A stretch of 64,000 nucleotides of DNA from Pholis gunnellus (GCA_910591455.2 OU342808.1:2714607-2778606), one strand, 5' to 3'. Counted from the stretch's first letter, positions 32,649 through 45,289 are shown. The notes: generated by a model from the letters alone, not told the origin. A program made the numbers and translations.

Positions 32649-34304
32649 TTCAACGCATAAGTCGTTGGTTGCTATTGTACATCCTTGATAGAAAAACCAG
32701 AGGGTCATGATCGGTGAACACAATTACTGGCTGCGGAGTCGACCCCACATAAGCCTCAAAATGCTGTAGGGCCCAAAGCATGGCTAAAGCCTCTTTTTCG
32801 ATTGTGCTGATTGGGCGGCAGAGAACTTCTTAGAGAAGTAACACACCGGGTGATCAATGCCAGCTGAGTCTTCCTGAAGCAATACAGCACCAGCTCCAGT
32901 ACCACTTGCGTCCACCTCCAACTTGAATGGCACTGTAAAGTCTGAAGCTGACAGAACTGGGGAGCTACACAGAAGAGCTTTAACAGTTGTAAAAGCCTGC
33001 TTACACGTTGTGTCCCAAACGAGATTCTTACTGGGACTAAGGAGGTCTGTCAAAGGGCACACAATGGAAGCAAAGTTTCCGCAAAACCCTCTATAGTAAC
33101 CAGCTAATCCAAGGAACTGACGTAGCTCCCGTTTAGTAGTAGGAACAGGAAACTGAACCATGGCTGTCACCTTCGCCTCAACTGGGCGTACTTGACCCTG
33201 ACCAACATGCCTGCCCAAATAAGTAATAGTAGCCTTTCCAAACTCACATTTAGCAAGGTTCAAGGTCAAAGACGCATCTTGCAGACACTGGAACACAGTG
33301 GGCAGGGTTTCTACATGAGATGGCCAATCAGGGGAGTAAACCACCACATCATCAAGATATGCCTCACAGTTTGAAACTCCAGACAGAACCCTCCTCATAA
33401 GGTGGCAGGGGCATTGCACATGCCAAATGCCATCATTGTATACTGTAGAAAGCTATCTGGGGTAACAAAGGCAGAAATGTCAGAGGCACGGGCAGTCAAG
33501 GGCACTTGCCAGTACCCTTTGAGTAGGTCTAACTTTGTGACAAAGCGTGCAGCTCCAACCCGGTCTATACAGTCTTCCACACGAGGAAGAGGGAAGGAAT
33601 CTGTCTTTGTCACACTCTTTACCTTCCTAAAATCAGTACAGAAGCGTGGTGTTCCATCTGACTTTGGCACTAACAAACACGGGGAGCTCCAGGAGCTGGA
33701 ACTGGGCACAGCTAAACCATGCTGTTGTAAGTATTAAACCTCCTGCTGCATCTGGGCTCTCTTTGTGGGGTTGACACGGTAAGCATGCTGCTTCATCGGG
33801 AAACAGTCACCAACATCAATGTCATGTTGCAAGACAGTGGTCTGGGAAGGTACATCTGAAAATAGTCCACAATGGTGCTCAATCAACCCCACAATGTCAC
33901 TATTGTGGGAACCAGAAAGATGAGACAGATTCCTCTCCAAGTCATCAAGCACTTGAGAATTCTGCAACCGAGCACACAGAACAGGAGCATCCTGCAGCAC
34001 TAACTCATCTTCAAGAGGGGAGTAAGGTGGCAGTACTGCAGTTAAAGCTACAGGTGACACCTCACCTGATGTGGATGCATCGATTTCACTAGGCCTTGAC
34101 ATATGGCTTCAGCATGTTCACATGGCACACACGAGTCTTCCGTCTCCTTTCGGGGGAACGGATGACATAATTTGTTTCATTCAGTTTCTTTTCAACTGTG
34201 TAAGGACCTACAAACTTAGCCTGCCGTACTGAACCAGAGACCGGAAGAAACGCCAGTACAAATTCTCCAGGTTGGAAACTGCGCTTGACAGCATTCTTAT
34301 CATA
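32649..34304 (-). pseudogene. Gmr1-like Ty3/gypsy pol: integrase end, RT, start of RNase H
   Basis: Minus-strand order is unusual but diagnostic. First comes an integrase C-terminal GPY/F module (AKFVGPYTVEKK, SPERRRKTRVCHVNMLKPY, 34304-34089). Next is a pre-RT linker (LSHLSGSHNSDIVGLIEHH, LFSDVPSQT, KQHAYRVNP, 34102-33737), then RT (WSSPCLLVPKSDGTPRFCTD, TKLDLLKGYWQVPL, 33709-33395; YLDDVVVYS in 33419-32784), then RNase H (FKLEVDASGTGAGAVLLQ). Gmr1-like elements are known to carry integrase upstream of RT, as in Ty1/copia. Breaks: a one-base frame change at 34102/34089, an in-frame TAA near 33737, a frameshift at about 33400 and loss of the end to the L2 insertion. Confidence 0.9.
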
Positions 34305-34640
34305 GGAAGGGGAGGCGGCGTGAGTGGCGGCGGCTGGGCTGCGATGTGGGCACTGGTATCTTGAGACACAACTGGAGGAAACTGTCTTGAGCGGTGAAAC
34401 GTGGTAGGTAGGATGGACTTTTAAAGAGGATAGCAGTTTAAGCCGGACCGCAGAGGGATCGATGATCTTGTCCACTTCGAAGGGTACGACGAACCGGGGT
34501 GACAACTTGGGGGATTCCACCTGAAGGGGTAAGTCCCCGGATGAAAGCCATACCCTTTGGCCAGGACAATAAGTGGGTGCTATGTCTGTTCTTTCAAGGA
34601 ACGCCTTCACCGTGCAGGGGAGGTGGCCAAAGAGGCACTG
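34305..34640 (-). pseudogene. Sushi-ichi-like integrase C-terminal fragment, fused to the Gmr1-like integrase end
   Basis: Same minus-strand frame as the start of the Gmr1-like piece (frame 34610-34089). Residues 12-80 read PTYCPGQRVWLSSGDLPLQV, SPRFVVPFEVDKIIDPSAV and KVHPTYHVSPLKTV. This is the GPY/F module and chromodomain-side linker of sushi-ichi-like integrases, with the usual GPF reading VPF. Around residues 80-102 the sequence changes without a stop to the second module. The join is therefore in frame by chance or by recombination between two element families. Nothing upstream of about 34640 is recognisable as integrase. Confidence 0.82.
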
Positions 34641-34790
34641 GCGATCTCGCCTTACAATTACTTCTAAAATGAAGGCTTACTACCCGCATTCTCCGCCGGC
34701 TCTATGAGCAACTCAAATAAACCTATTTCCTTTACCTACACTGTTGTTTCGGTGTCTGCTTATGGGTCCAGGATAACCGACCCTAACAAT
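34641..34790 (+). repeat. Probable LTR 3' end
   Basis: On the plus strand CTCAAATAAACC (polyadenylation signal) is followed 60-70 bp later by GATAACCGACCCTAACA, ending in CA at 34789. That is a U5-like organisation, in opposite orientation to the adjacent sushi-ichi-like fragment. The 5' boundary is not determined. Confidence 0.4.
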
Positions 34791-36779
34791 TAGAACACAA
34801 TAACGTTAGCTACTGTGTAACCCACCTGTGAGGTAAGTGTTCACTAGACCAGTATCTAGATTCGTAAGGAGAGGTAATGAGCAATAATAGGATACCACAA
34901 TGAGTAAACGGAACACAGTTAAGTTCAGAGCAAGATGATTGTAATTTAATAGAACAACTTTAGTACTGCCGGCATTCAACCTTTTTCTGTTTGAAATGTC
35001 TTTTAACTGGGTGCACCCTAAATAAAATAAAATGTTTCTCCTCCCAAAGGAAAAAAATAATTTATGTTCAATTGTTCTCTGAGGCCTCTCCACTCAGTCC
35101 TACCACACTGATAGCAGGGCAGGTGAAGAGATTCAAGGGTCCTTAATCCAGTTCACATGAATGGCTCGCCATCTCCCTCATCAGGAAGAAAATCCAATCC
35201 AGTGAGGAGTCCAAAATCCAATCCAGCATTCAGGGGTATCCAAAAACCTAGCCTGTATAACATAACAGGCTTTTATAGCATATGCAATCTATTCAACTCT
35301 TCTAACTGTTCAGTTTTAGCTTTTCAATATCAAACATGCAATACAACCGTTTAATGTTGAACCCATAAATGTAGGATTCACAGTTTAAACATGAATTACT
35401 CACTACATTTGAATAATGTTAGTAAGATAATGTGAACATAAATTTCCCTGTCACAATACTGACACCTCGTGCTTGTACAAAATGAGGTTAGTACCATAGA
35501 ATATGAAAATCAGTAATATAATTCCTCTCTTCACACAATGTAATTAACACACACATATGCATACTCATATTACACACACATACTCTCATTCCCTTCTATC
35601 GTTAGAGCAATATCAAATTAAAATAACTTTGTGCTACAACTCAGTGGCTAAAGTACCACGATGGCTAGGCTAAGTCAGAGCTAGTAGCATATGGCTAATG
35701 GCCGTAAGCGGCAAGTGCTTAGATAGTTCGTAACTCACCGAGAAAATAAAAGAATAAACGAGGGTCGAGTGTTCTCAGGGTCTTTCAATATCTGACTAAA
35801 CTATGACTTACTCAATTAGTTTAAACATAAAACACAAGTAACGTGTAGTAGTATGTCATTTCAGTGTCTCTGAGGTTGTTTCTCCGTACTTCGCTTGTCG
35901 TCAGGTCAGACTGCGTCTCTCTAGTCTGAGCGAAGGAGGCGGGACTTGCGCCGTTTTGCACCTATGGCAATCACTTATTCAGTCTTGAACCAATAACTTT
36001 GGCTGTTGTCAAAGTTTCAATAGAACATTTACACTTACAACTTACACCTCTGAGCTAAATCTAAATAATAAATTAAATACTGAATAAAATAAACAGGGAT
36101 GAACTAAAAGATGTGGTCATTTTCCAATTAACATAATGATCAGTGAATGGAGATAATCCTAAATATTAATATTTTCCAATCGGTTACACTACCAACAACT
36201 ACAGCTGAGCATATGAACCCGGCTAGTAACGTCAGCTACCTTGGTTGTTTTAAACATTACACATCCACAAATAATAAATCATACTTACAGGTTGTCCTGA
36301 ACTGCCATTGTATTTCAGAAGTAAGCGTTTAAAAAATCCAGCCGTGAACTTTGTCCAGTTTTGAAAGTTGTCCTCGGTAAAATGCAATAAAAAATTTAGT
36401 TTAGCCACTTGTCCTTCAAGTCATCTTCCTTTGGTGGTCCATACAAAGAACATTTCCACTAGCAGAGCAGAACACAGCGTCTCCTCGACATGATGGCTAC
36501 AAACCAAACTCTTCAGACTGAGCTCCAGCTCCCGTCTCTCTCGCTTTGTTTGATAGCGTGCCAAACTAGCCGGTAGAAGGTATACAAATGTTTTACGTAG
36601 TGACTCACTAGGTTACGGAAGTAAAGACAGAATTAAATCGAGCCGTTTCAGGCAGCTCAGGAGCAGTACTTCTGAGGGTGTGTAGCAAGTGTGAAACACC
36701 GACCGTAACCCCCTTTAGTCGTGGAATTCAGGCTTTACAACTCTACGGACCTTTTACATGACCAAAAATATACCTTTTT
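34791..36779. other. Intergenic or decayed-repeat stretch, no gene seen
   Basis: The region around 36330-36720 (GTTGTCCTCGGTAAAATGC, TTTCCACTAGCAGAGCAG, CTCCTCGACATGATGGCT) has the mixed composition of a DNA-transposon remnant and leads into the R1 repeat. No coding signature. Confidence 0.3.
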
Positions 36780-37140
36780 AATGCCGAACGAGCCCCATTT
36801 GGGTTACCAGCGAGAGAGTTTAGCGAAGAGAGCGTCGTAAAATGCACTTTTCAGAAACGAATATAATCTATGTTACCCACATGTTATAAACCCACTTAAC
36901 GAAGAGATTCTGGGAAAAAATACCAAAAAAGCCATTTTACTCACTCCAAACACAATTGTACACACAAATATAATCAACTACAAGTTGTACCACAATATCA
37001 CATATTTTCAGCAAGCTACGGCGAGCTTCGCACTGCGCTACCAGATATCATCACAATAGACCTTGTAGTTAGAGATTTACACTCTAGAGTTTGGGTATGA
37101 CATTTTCGAGGAGAGGTCTCAAAATAGGCGTAGGGTTTAA
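36780..37140 (+). repeat. Dispersed repeat R1, partial copy with one terminal segment
   Basis: Matches 47720-47990 (GCGTCGTAAAATGCAC, GAAGAGATTCTGGG, CACTCCAAACACAATTGTAC, CAACTACAAGTTGTACCAC). It then jumps to the terminal segment otherwise seen at 47600-47690 and 48950-49033 (ATAGACCTTGTAGTTAGAGA, GGGTATGACATTTTCGAG, AGGCGTAGGGTTTAA). Confidence 0.8.
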
Positions 37141-37590
37141 GAGGTTATTAAGTATCAAGCACGACCGTTCATTATTTAAGACTACTATATTACTCTGTCG
37201 TATTTTTTTAACTAAGCAACCAATCTACTTCCTGTTTACACCGGCAACCGCATGCCCAGCGTACGTGAATAATCACGTGATATTTGTTTTCAGGCTTGCT
37301 AGTATGGGCGGAGATCATTTAAAAAACGATGCTGAAACGCCCGTGTGGACGGAGATCGTTTTTGTTTTAAAACTCAGTTTTAAACGAAAACGTATTAGTG
37401 TGGATGTAGCCTGAATCTCTACAGTGCAAACAATAAATAAAAAGTGCAAAAGTTACCATTACAGCCTGTCACACATCTTAAACACCCTGCTCCATCTCCC
37501 TCCATCTCTCCTCCTGGGAGTCGAGAACCAGAAAATGTGCCAAAAGCTACAGAATAAATAACAGAGATGGAGAGGGGGTCGCTTCAAATG
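37141..37590. other. Intergenic stretch, nothing recognised
   Basis: The 107-codon frame over 37091-37414 starts inside the R1 repeat and has no domain. It is not called. Confidence 0.4.
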
Positions 37591-38300
37591 AATGCTAATT
37601 CTACTAACACCCCCCATCACCACCACGACTCACCACTGCACCCCACCACCAACAACTTTGTTCACATATTGATGCGTTCTGCAATCAACTTCAATGGCAC
37701 AAGCCATCTTGTGGGAAGAGAGAGGACGATCAAGCCAGGGAATGGTGGGAGAGGGAGAGAGCAAGAAAGTCAGATAAAGATGGGGAAAGTGAAATTGGGG
37801 TCCCAGATTAGTTCTTCACTTGAGCCCAACTACTGCTTTCATTAGCCCCCGCATTAATTAGCCTCCTTCAGCTCATTTGCAAGTCAATGGCTGTGGCTGT
37901 AGGACCGGCGGCTTTGAGCCGCAGCGCCCCTGTGATCTCTGGGTCCTCCAGCCCCTCCACCCCTCATACACTGGATGCAAGCCTTTCTGACAATTAGTAC
38001 AAAAGAGATTCATGCTCCGTATAGCCAATACATTATTCATATTTTCTCCTCACTTAAATAAATCATAATGTTCTTGCGGGTTTTACTTAAACAACATGCT
38101 TTCTCTTACGCTCTCTCCAAGCTACAGCCCACTCTCTGAGCTACCATCTAAATGAAATTGATTTGCAATGACCTTGCCCCATATTTGGGTCACTTCCTCA
38201 ACAGCGAGAGACAGTCGAATCCCCCCTATTCCCCTTAGAAATGATCATCATGGGTCTGAGAAAAGAGGAGTTTGTCCACTAGTCTACCCTCTCATGTCAA
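37591..38300. promoter_or_regulatory. Candidate conserved non-coding block (texture only)
   Basis: Non-repetitive sequence with GCATTAATTAGCCTCC (about 37850), ACAATTAGTAC and ATTCATATTTTC cores and no coding frame. It could be a developmental enhancer. This is an inference without alignment. Confidence 0.25.
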
Positions 38301-39348
38301 AAAGGACAAATCAGACCCCACACCTTTAACTTTTAAGAATTCCACAGTTTCCAATTCATCGAAACAGCATCCCACTTTTATTATACAGTCGGTTTTGATA
38401 CTTATGAATAATCAGCCTTTTTCTACCCCACAGACACTTGGGTTGAAAGTCTTCCTGAGTTTTGACTGCTCCCTGAGAATGTGAGCCGAGGCTTCGTCTA
38501 GAGGATTGCGGGCCTCAATGCCTCTTATGTCCTCTGCACTGATCTGTTAGCAGTGTTGTGCAGAACCAGAGCAGTCTGGGCAGAGCAGAGCAGCTGTCTC
38601 AATGATTTAGCAGCCCTTTGTACTATTATTCATCTGATTGGAGGGAGTCAGTGTCCAGCTGAGGGCCTGCATCTTTTATGACCACTTGCAGTCCATTCAG
38701 ACAAAGGTACCTCCATGGAATACTTTCAAGACCCGTGGCATATGTATATTGATGTATATAGCTGCAAATTGAATTTGAACATCTTTATTTCATTGTGAAA
38801 AGAAGGAGACTCGCTATGCTAAGATGTGATTTTTTTTCGGTTACCTCTTAAATTGTCTGTCTTGCTTTTTCTCTCTTGTTGACGTTGATATCATTGGACA
38901 GGTGCTGTCATATTTCCTGCTGCACTTGTCATGTTAGTTAATCCATCAATGCCTGTCCGACAGCTGTCTGTTTTAGCTGTAAACTCAGCCGCTCATTTGG
39001 AAAGTTACACAGTGCGCTTCAAGGTACATAATCCTCCACTTTCTCCCTCAAAAGTTCCTCAGCCTCACTTTGGCTGTTGTATACTTTAGTGTTTTATGCC
39101 AGCATCGCAGGACCCAGGAGATCTGAGGCTTCACATAGCTAGCCTGTCACTTGAGACTGGGTAGAAACAGGTAGTGCAATTAGCCAGCAGAGAACATGTT
39201 TATCTGTCAGCCCAAAGACAGGACGGGATGGCTTTGAGGAGGAGGGGTGGGCGGATTGCACTGCCCCTTTAACTGTGTACAGGCTATTAGACTATTTCAC
39301 AGAACTCATTTTCAGATACAAAAAGGGGAACGCCGTTCCTTCCATTGA
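38301..39348. other. Intergenic stretch, nothing recognised
   Basis: No domain-bearing frame or repeat family seen. Confidence 0.4.
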
Positions 39349-39363
39349 CCCCCCCCCCCCCCC
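39349..39363. repeat. Homopolymer C15
   Basis: Uninterrupted C run. Confidence 0.95.
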
Positions 39364-39369
39364 AATTAG

Positions 39370-40000
39370 GAGAAGAATCCCCCTTCTTCAGCATTTATTA
39401 CACCTATTCAGTATTCTGGATGCTGCTATCAGTTTCCCATAACTAGGCTGCACAAAGAGCAAACGCTCCATTTGGTGTGATTTGTTGCCCCGCTTGACCA
39501 CTTCTTTGTCTCGGCCGGGCTGGCTAAGCGCTGTGGAATGGGCCACCCCTGCTGTTTTATCAAGTCTGCTGAATCCGTAATGAAATAACTGAGGGTGACA
39601 GTGACAGTGGAGGGAGGGGAATTGGAGATAAGAGCAACAGACCGCCTTATTTGAATCATTTAAGCAAGATGCAATTACGACTGCACCCAGCACTGAGGAA
39701 ACAGCCCATTTTAAAGACAACACAAATCAATGAGCACAGCGATGGTGATGTGTTTGACAGAAATGCCTGTTAGTGGTATACGACTGCTCTCGAGGATCAT
39801 TACACACCCTGTAGACAATATATTATCACCAAAAGAGAGGAATGAAAACAGAGCAGTGGGAGACAAGGAGGGGCCACTGGGCCATCTGCATTATGGCTTT
39901 GGATGGCCATTCGGATATGGAAAATTACTCTTACTTTTCACATCTTTCAAGTACTCTCATATGCTTTTGTCTGCTTAAGAAATAACTGCAACTGAGTGGA
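39370..40000. promoter_or_regulatory. Candidate conserved non-coding block (texture only)
   Basis: Non-repetitive block with GCTGAATCCGTAATGAAATAAC, AAGATGCAATTACGAC and GGATGGCCATTCGGATATGG-like segments. The overlapping frames on both strands (111 codons minus, 82 codons plus) resemble no protein. Inference only. Confidence 0.22.
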
Positions 40001-40789
40001 TTTATTCCAGGTACTCATAGTATAATTAATAATAATAACATAATATCAAAATCTGATAATAATCAGATTAGATCTCTGAAACCATCAGCTATCTGTCTGA
40101 CAACGTATAAGCATCTGGGGACAAGGGTCTGTATTTCTGGGTTTCCGGTGTATCCAGCGGATATCTGAACCAAATAAACGTTTCCCTCCGCTGCTCATTG
40201 GTTACAGTACGATTAGAAATTTGAGATGCAAGGGAGTTTGCAAGATGATTGTATACCACCGGATTGTTTCACAAGTAGCCAGTTTACAAGCTGATTTTAA
40301 ACCAATGAATTAATAATTGTCAGCCGTTAGCCGGTGGGTTCGCAGATTGCATTTCGTCAAATTTGTAACTATTTATTAAAATGTACTACTATATGTATCT
40401 TTTTTGTGTTTTGTCCGTCTCTCATAAGTCCCCCAGTATAGAAGTGAATATAACTTTTCCAACCCTTCACACAAACATACTGCATAAGGAGGGGAGTATT
40501 CTGCCACTGGAATCTCTTTTGTGAAATTTACCAAAATCATTTTAAGGGTTAATTTTATTTGGTTTAATCCATACAGAAAGTCCTCATGAGTAAAGAGATG
40601 GAAAATTAAATAAGGTTGCCTACTATGTCCGTTTTGCAGGATTTAGGCTTTTCCAGTTAGTCTTCACATTAGATGAGCTCTAGTATCAGCCAAGCCCAGT
40701 ATTAGATATAACTTTGTCTGAGCCTGGCACCTCTGGGACATGCATGTCAAGCACCAGTGCTGTCCCGCTTTCATTCTCTCTTTGTGTTT

Positions 40790-40833
40790 CTCTCTCTCTC
40801 TCTCTTTCTCCCTCCCTCTCTCTCTCTCTCGCT
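40790..40833. repeat. (CT)n low-complexity tract
   Basis: TCTCTC runs with CCCTCCC interruptions. They give Ser/Leu or Arg/Glu repeat frames on the two strands that are not genes. Confidence 0.9.
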
Positions 40834-40979
40834 CTGCCTGAGGATGAGGCCATCTGGTGTATGTTGGTGGAGCCAGGCATGCTAACTGGAGTTGGTGCGG
40901 ACCAGGCCAGTCTGTGTACTGGAACAGAACTCACTTTGTATATTGCCTTGTTTTGGCCACAGAGCCTCGTTGATCCCCC

Positions 40980-42180
40980 TCAGCAGAACATTTTACATTT
41001 GGAACACTCCTCATTTACACTTGTACAGACGAGCTGCACAGCGGCCGAGGAGTGGCATCATGAATAAAATTATCATATCTAAATATCAGCGGTGAAATGA
41101 TTGGTGTCTGTGTGTGTGTGTCAGCCTCCTTCTCTTGCGGAGGGGGAAGAGGAGGAGATAGACGCTGGGGATAGAGAAGCAACTCTGAGAACTTGTCAGA
41201 GGAAATTAGAGTGGGTTTCTGGACCATGGACTCACTGTCTGGAAAACAAGAATCACAGGAGAGACCTCCAGACTTTTGTCTAGCTGTGTGAAAAAGGAAA
41301 AGAATCTCTCTACTCCATCAGTTTTTGGCTCATTTTTCCCATCTCCAGTGATGTCCAGTCCAGCTGTCCAGTCAGTAAAGCTTGCAACTGTCAAGTCAAC
41401 ATCGGGGTTACCTGCCTGTGGCATGCCTCCTAAAGTTAGAGCTCAATATATGGATGGATTGAAGTTAAGCCCTCTGTCCCGTCTATTTCCAGGGCAAGCC
41501 TTCTCTGTACCTGATGCCCCCGCCTCCGTGACTCTCTATGGAGGACCATCGCTGGCCATTGGAGCTTCATGCAGGTCCACCCCTCATCTATCAGTGACAC
41601 TACTGGCTGACAGAGCACTTATTCATGCTCACTCATGAATATTCAATTTACTCCTTCTTCAAGGGTACAAAAGACATATCTATACACAAGAGAGAAGAGA
41701 GGCATCTCTTTCTCTGTTCGCTCTCTTCTTGTATCTTGCCTTATCTCTCTCTTTTCCCGCCTCCTCTTCTTCTGCCAACCTTCTTTATACATGTACAACC
41801 TAAACATCAGCAGCAATATGCAGGCCTTAATTTCATGCGCATGTTTCATTAGAGGTGTCGACCAGGAGACAATTTTTCCCTGACACTTTGAGCAAGCCAA
41901 CACAATCCTGCACCGTTTGCGCGAAAGAAAAATCCCATTTGTCCTTTGTCAGCACAAACACTTTAATTTGAGGCTTTCACTCCTGAGTAAGCAGCAGATC
42001 TCCTCAGAAGCCTGGAGAGACACAGGAAACGCATGTGGGTCCTTCAATCTCTCCCTCATCAGCAGAGGCACACTTCATTTCGCATGGCCTCCATGTTTGT
42101 ATCAGTCAGCGGGGGCATGCATAAGTCAGAAGGAGAGGGAAAGTGCAGGTGTGTCAGCATATAAATAGCCGACACGATCA
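40980..42180. other. Single-copy-looking stretch, possibly conserved non-coding
   Basis: A 120-codon frame (41276-41638) has no domain or clear splice sites. Short cores such as CACTCATGAATATTCAATTT (about 41630) and ATTTCATGCGCATGTTTCAT resemble POU/octamer-rich enhancer sequence. Nothing coding is supportable. Confidence 0.25.
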
Positions 42181-44390
42181 GTGGTCACAGTGTTTTTGTG
42201 AAGTCTTAAAATGCTGCCTTATGCAAAAGAGTTTACCGTATATATTATATTGCAGTGTGAAACAGTCACAAACATAAGATCAACACAGCATTTACATTGT
42301 GATTTCAGCTTCAAGGAATACTTCACCCTTAACATGACCATTTGTATATCAATTCTTCACCGCCTGTTGCCTTGAATTCTTGAAGAAAACCTGCTGCCTC
42401 CAAAGTCAGCGTAGAATCCCGAAACAGAGTAAATCCTTGATGAATTGAAGTAAATAGTATAATAACAGCAAAACTTTATCAAAAATCTGTTTATAAACTG
42501 TCATACAACTCATGCTGTATAATCCAAGTCTCGTTTTTCCAGTCATATGCTCAGTACTTCCCAAACACATGCATCTTTGATAAAACTTTACTATCTTCTT
42601 ACTAAAACTTCTGCCTTTACCATCTTATGTGCCTTGTTTTATGTTTTAATCAATTTATCAACGATTTACACCATTTTTGGATTCTCCTTTCCCAATGGAG
42701 GCATGCGAGAAAAACTATATTTTCTTCAAGAATTCAAGGTAACACAGGGTGAGTAACAGCGCACTGCAGGAATGAGTCCCAAAACCTGGAATGAGTCAGC
42801 ATTTTTGCACTAGCACTATTGGTTCCCTTGTTTTAAAGTCAATGTGTATTTTTAAATGTGTTTTTGGTTAGATGCCTGAAATAAACCCTGTAGTTAACAC
42901 AAGCTTAAGAGATTTAAACGTTTTATTCTACGACAAGTGGCTAAATGAGACTACTAAACGTCTTGTCTGCCTTTAGCTTAGTGGTGATGTTAAGTCATGC
43001 GACCGTGGTGTAGTTGCTTTATAGCCTAATGTTAGCTTTTTATTTCTAGTGATTGCATCTACGCTTCAAAAATGCTAAAAGTGGAATTCATTTGTGAAGA
43101 TTATCTAGCTGAACAAAACATGTAAGTATCAGTTCTTTGCCACAGAGCTTATTTTCTGCAATAACCCCCCTTTCTGACATCGTAATCGAAAGATGGACAA
43201 TCCAGCAATAACACACTTGCCCATATGCTAAGGTGTGAAAGTAGACTGTTAGCATCTCTCTCTAGCGTCATCCCTCACACAGCTATGCCTCTGTTTACTT
43301 ACTACGTGTTCAGTGAGTACACTGAATGCCTTTGATGAGTGACTGTTTGACAGTGTCCCATTTGTAGAATTACTGTCATTGAGACGGCAAGATTTCTTGG
43401 AAGGTGATCAGGGAGGCAGTGAGATGCAGCAAGAGGAGGCTTTGACAGCAGTGTTTTGGGTGACCATTTAGAAAAGGTTAAACACTTTTGTCTTTAGACA
43501 TGGTGGGCTGACACTCAAACTAAGTCATTTGAAGCACACTCAACACTTAAGGTCTCCTGGATCAGGCAGTCAGTTATGCATTTATTCCTTTTTTTTACTC
43601 TATTTTCAGTTTGTGACCACTTGATATGGAGTCCTGGCTAGCAATGAGTTGAAGAAACCCTGGTTTGTGATAACAATATGGGGTGTGGTGACACAGACAG
43701 ACAGACAGGCTGCTACTCACACCATCAGAGAATTCAGGTATCCCATTACTCGGGCTGCCTCGTTCAAAGTCGACATTTCAAAAGTATTCCAAAGCTGAGT
43801 CATTCCTAAGGTTGCTGATGTGTGTATATCTGCTTTGCTGTCTATGCAAATTCCATTGCATGGAGGTGACACTTGAAACACGTCTTTAGTCCTCTGTCCA
43901 AAGAGATAAAGCCAGTTATCATACAGAAAAAAAAGTCAGGACACATTTGCTGTACATTTGGTCAATCAATCTCTGGCATTAGATAGTTTGGCACTAGCCT
44001 CTAAATTAACTTGTTGATCAGATAGATAAATGCATCCCTATTTAGGGGCCACTTCCTTCCAATCCTGCTGTCAACAGTCCAAATTGTGTGGCCATTGGGA
44101 CGACTCAGCTGATCTTGCACCTCCTTACCAAATGAAGATTCACCATGTCATCATCACAATTTATCACCTCCAGCCTCTAATATACTGTTGACTAAACGGT
44201 ACGCTGACTGTATCCTTCAGCTACAAACAAATGGCTGCATTTCTTTGAGCCTTTTCAGAGTGATATAGCCTTGAACCTGTAGTAAAGACTAATCTCACCA
44301 TATCTTAAGTAAATCTCTAAAGCAGCGTAAACAGGATAATTAGCTTGTTTTTCACTGTATTCAATGGAGAGTACAGCAGATCAGTGGTTA
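42181..44390. other. Intergenic stretch, nothing recognised
   Basis: AT-rich, with a short (ACAG)n near 43693-43708. No gene or repeat family seen. Confidence 0.4.
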
Positions 44391-44399
44391 ACACTACCA

Positions 44400-44808
44400 T
44401 GGGCGGATTATGAGACAATGGGCCCCTGGCCACAGACATGTAAAAGGCCCCACCACCTCTCCTACATAAGAGCAAGGCACACATAGTTTTTTTTGTTTTT
44501 CTGTGTTTCTTTGTGGTCATTTTGTGTCCTTTTGCAGATGCTTTGTGTCTCATTTTGTCTCTCTTTGCAGTTCATTTGTGTTTCTTTGTGTTTTTTTGCC
44601 CTTTTTCCAAGTCATTTTGAGTCTCTTTGTAGTCTCCTGTGTCGCTTTGCAGCTGTTTTACATCTCTTTGTAGTTGTTTGAGTTAATGTCTCATTGTTGT
44701 CGTTTTTATGTTTCTTTGTGGTCATTATGTGTCTCCTACTGGTTTTTAGGTATCTCTTTGAGTGACATTTTGGAGGCTATGGCTAGGGGGGGGGGGGGGG
44801 GGGGGGGG
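44400..44808. repeat. Dispersed repeat with internal minisatellite and terminal G23
   Basis: Begins with GGGCGGATTATGAGACAATGG and CCCCTGGCCACAGACATG. From about 44485 to 44765 it is built from imperfect units of roughly 20-24 bp related to TTTTGTGTCTCTTTGTGGTC. It ends in an uninterrupted G run at 44786-44808. The frames across it (Phe/Cys/Leu/Ser-rich) come from the repeat. Confidence 0.7.
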
Positions 44809-45289
44809 CTGACACTGGATCAATCCATGAGCTCTACCAGGTTTAAATCTGCTGGTTAAATTCAGATACATGTACAGTTTGTAAATGTTTTATCCCTGTG
44901 TCCGACTGACCTGCCCAGGCAGCACAGTATCAATAATTGCAATAATTTACAACCATTTGAGACCAATGCCAACATTCAAGTCAATGCATGCAGTAGTGCA
45001 CCCTTCATGTACTGAAGTGAGATTGAAATTATGGGTGTAAAGAGTGAGGATACAGTGCATCCAACCTTCATGCCCGAACCAGAGATGGTGTCCAGTAAGA
45101 GACTAGCAATAATAGCTGTTTTATATAAATATCGTTAAAATATATCATTTCTAAAAACATTGTCGCTGACTTTTAATAACGCTCTGCATTAATACGATTT
45201 TTAGAATGGTCCAATATCAATGCTCTGGTCTGGCAATAGGGTGGGCAAAGTCTGCTTTCTGTCCAGTGTCTTTTCATATTGTAAGACAG
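44809..45289. other. Intergenic stretch, nothing recognised
   Basis: No coding frame or repeat signature seen. Confidence 0.4.

Noticed and set aside
41276..41638. 120-codon frame
   Set aside because: No domain, and composition is compatible with open non-coding DNA. Left as unannotated single-copy sequence.
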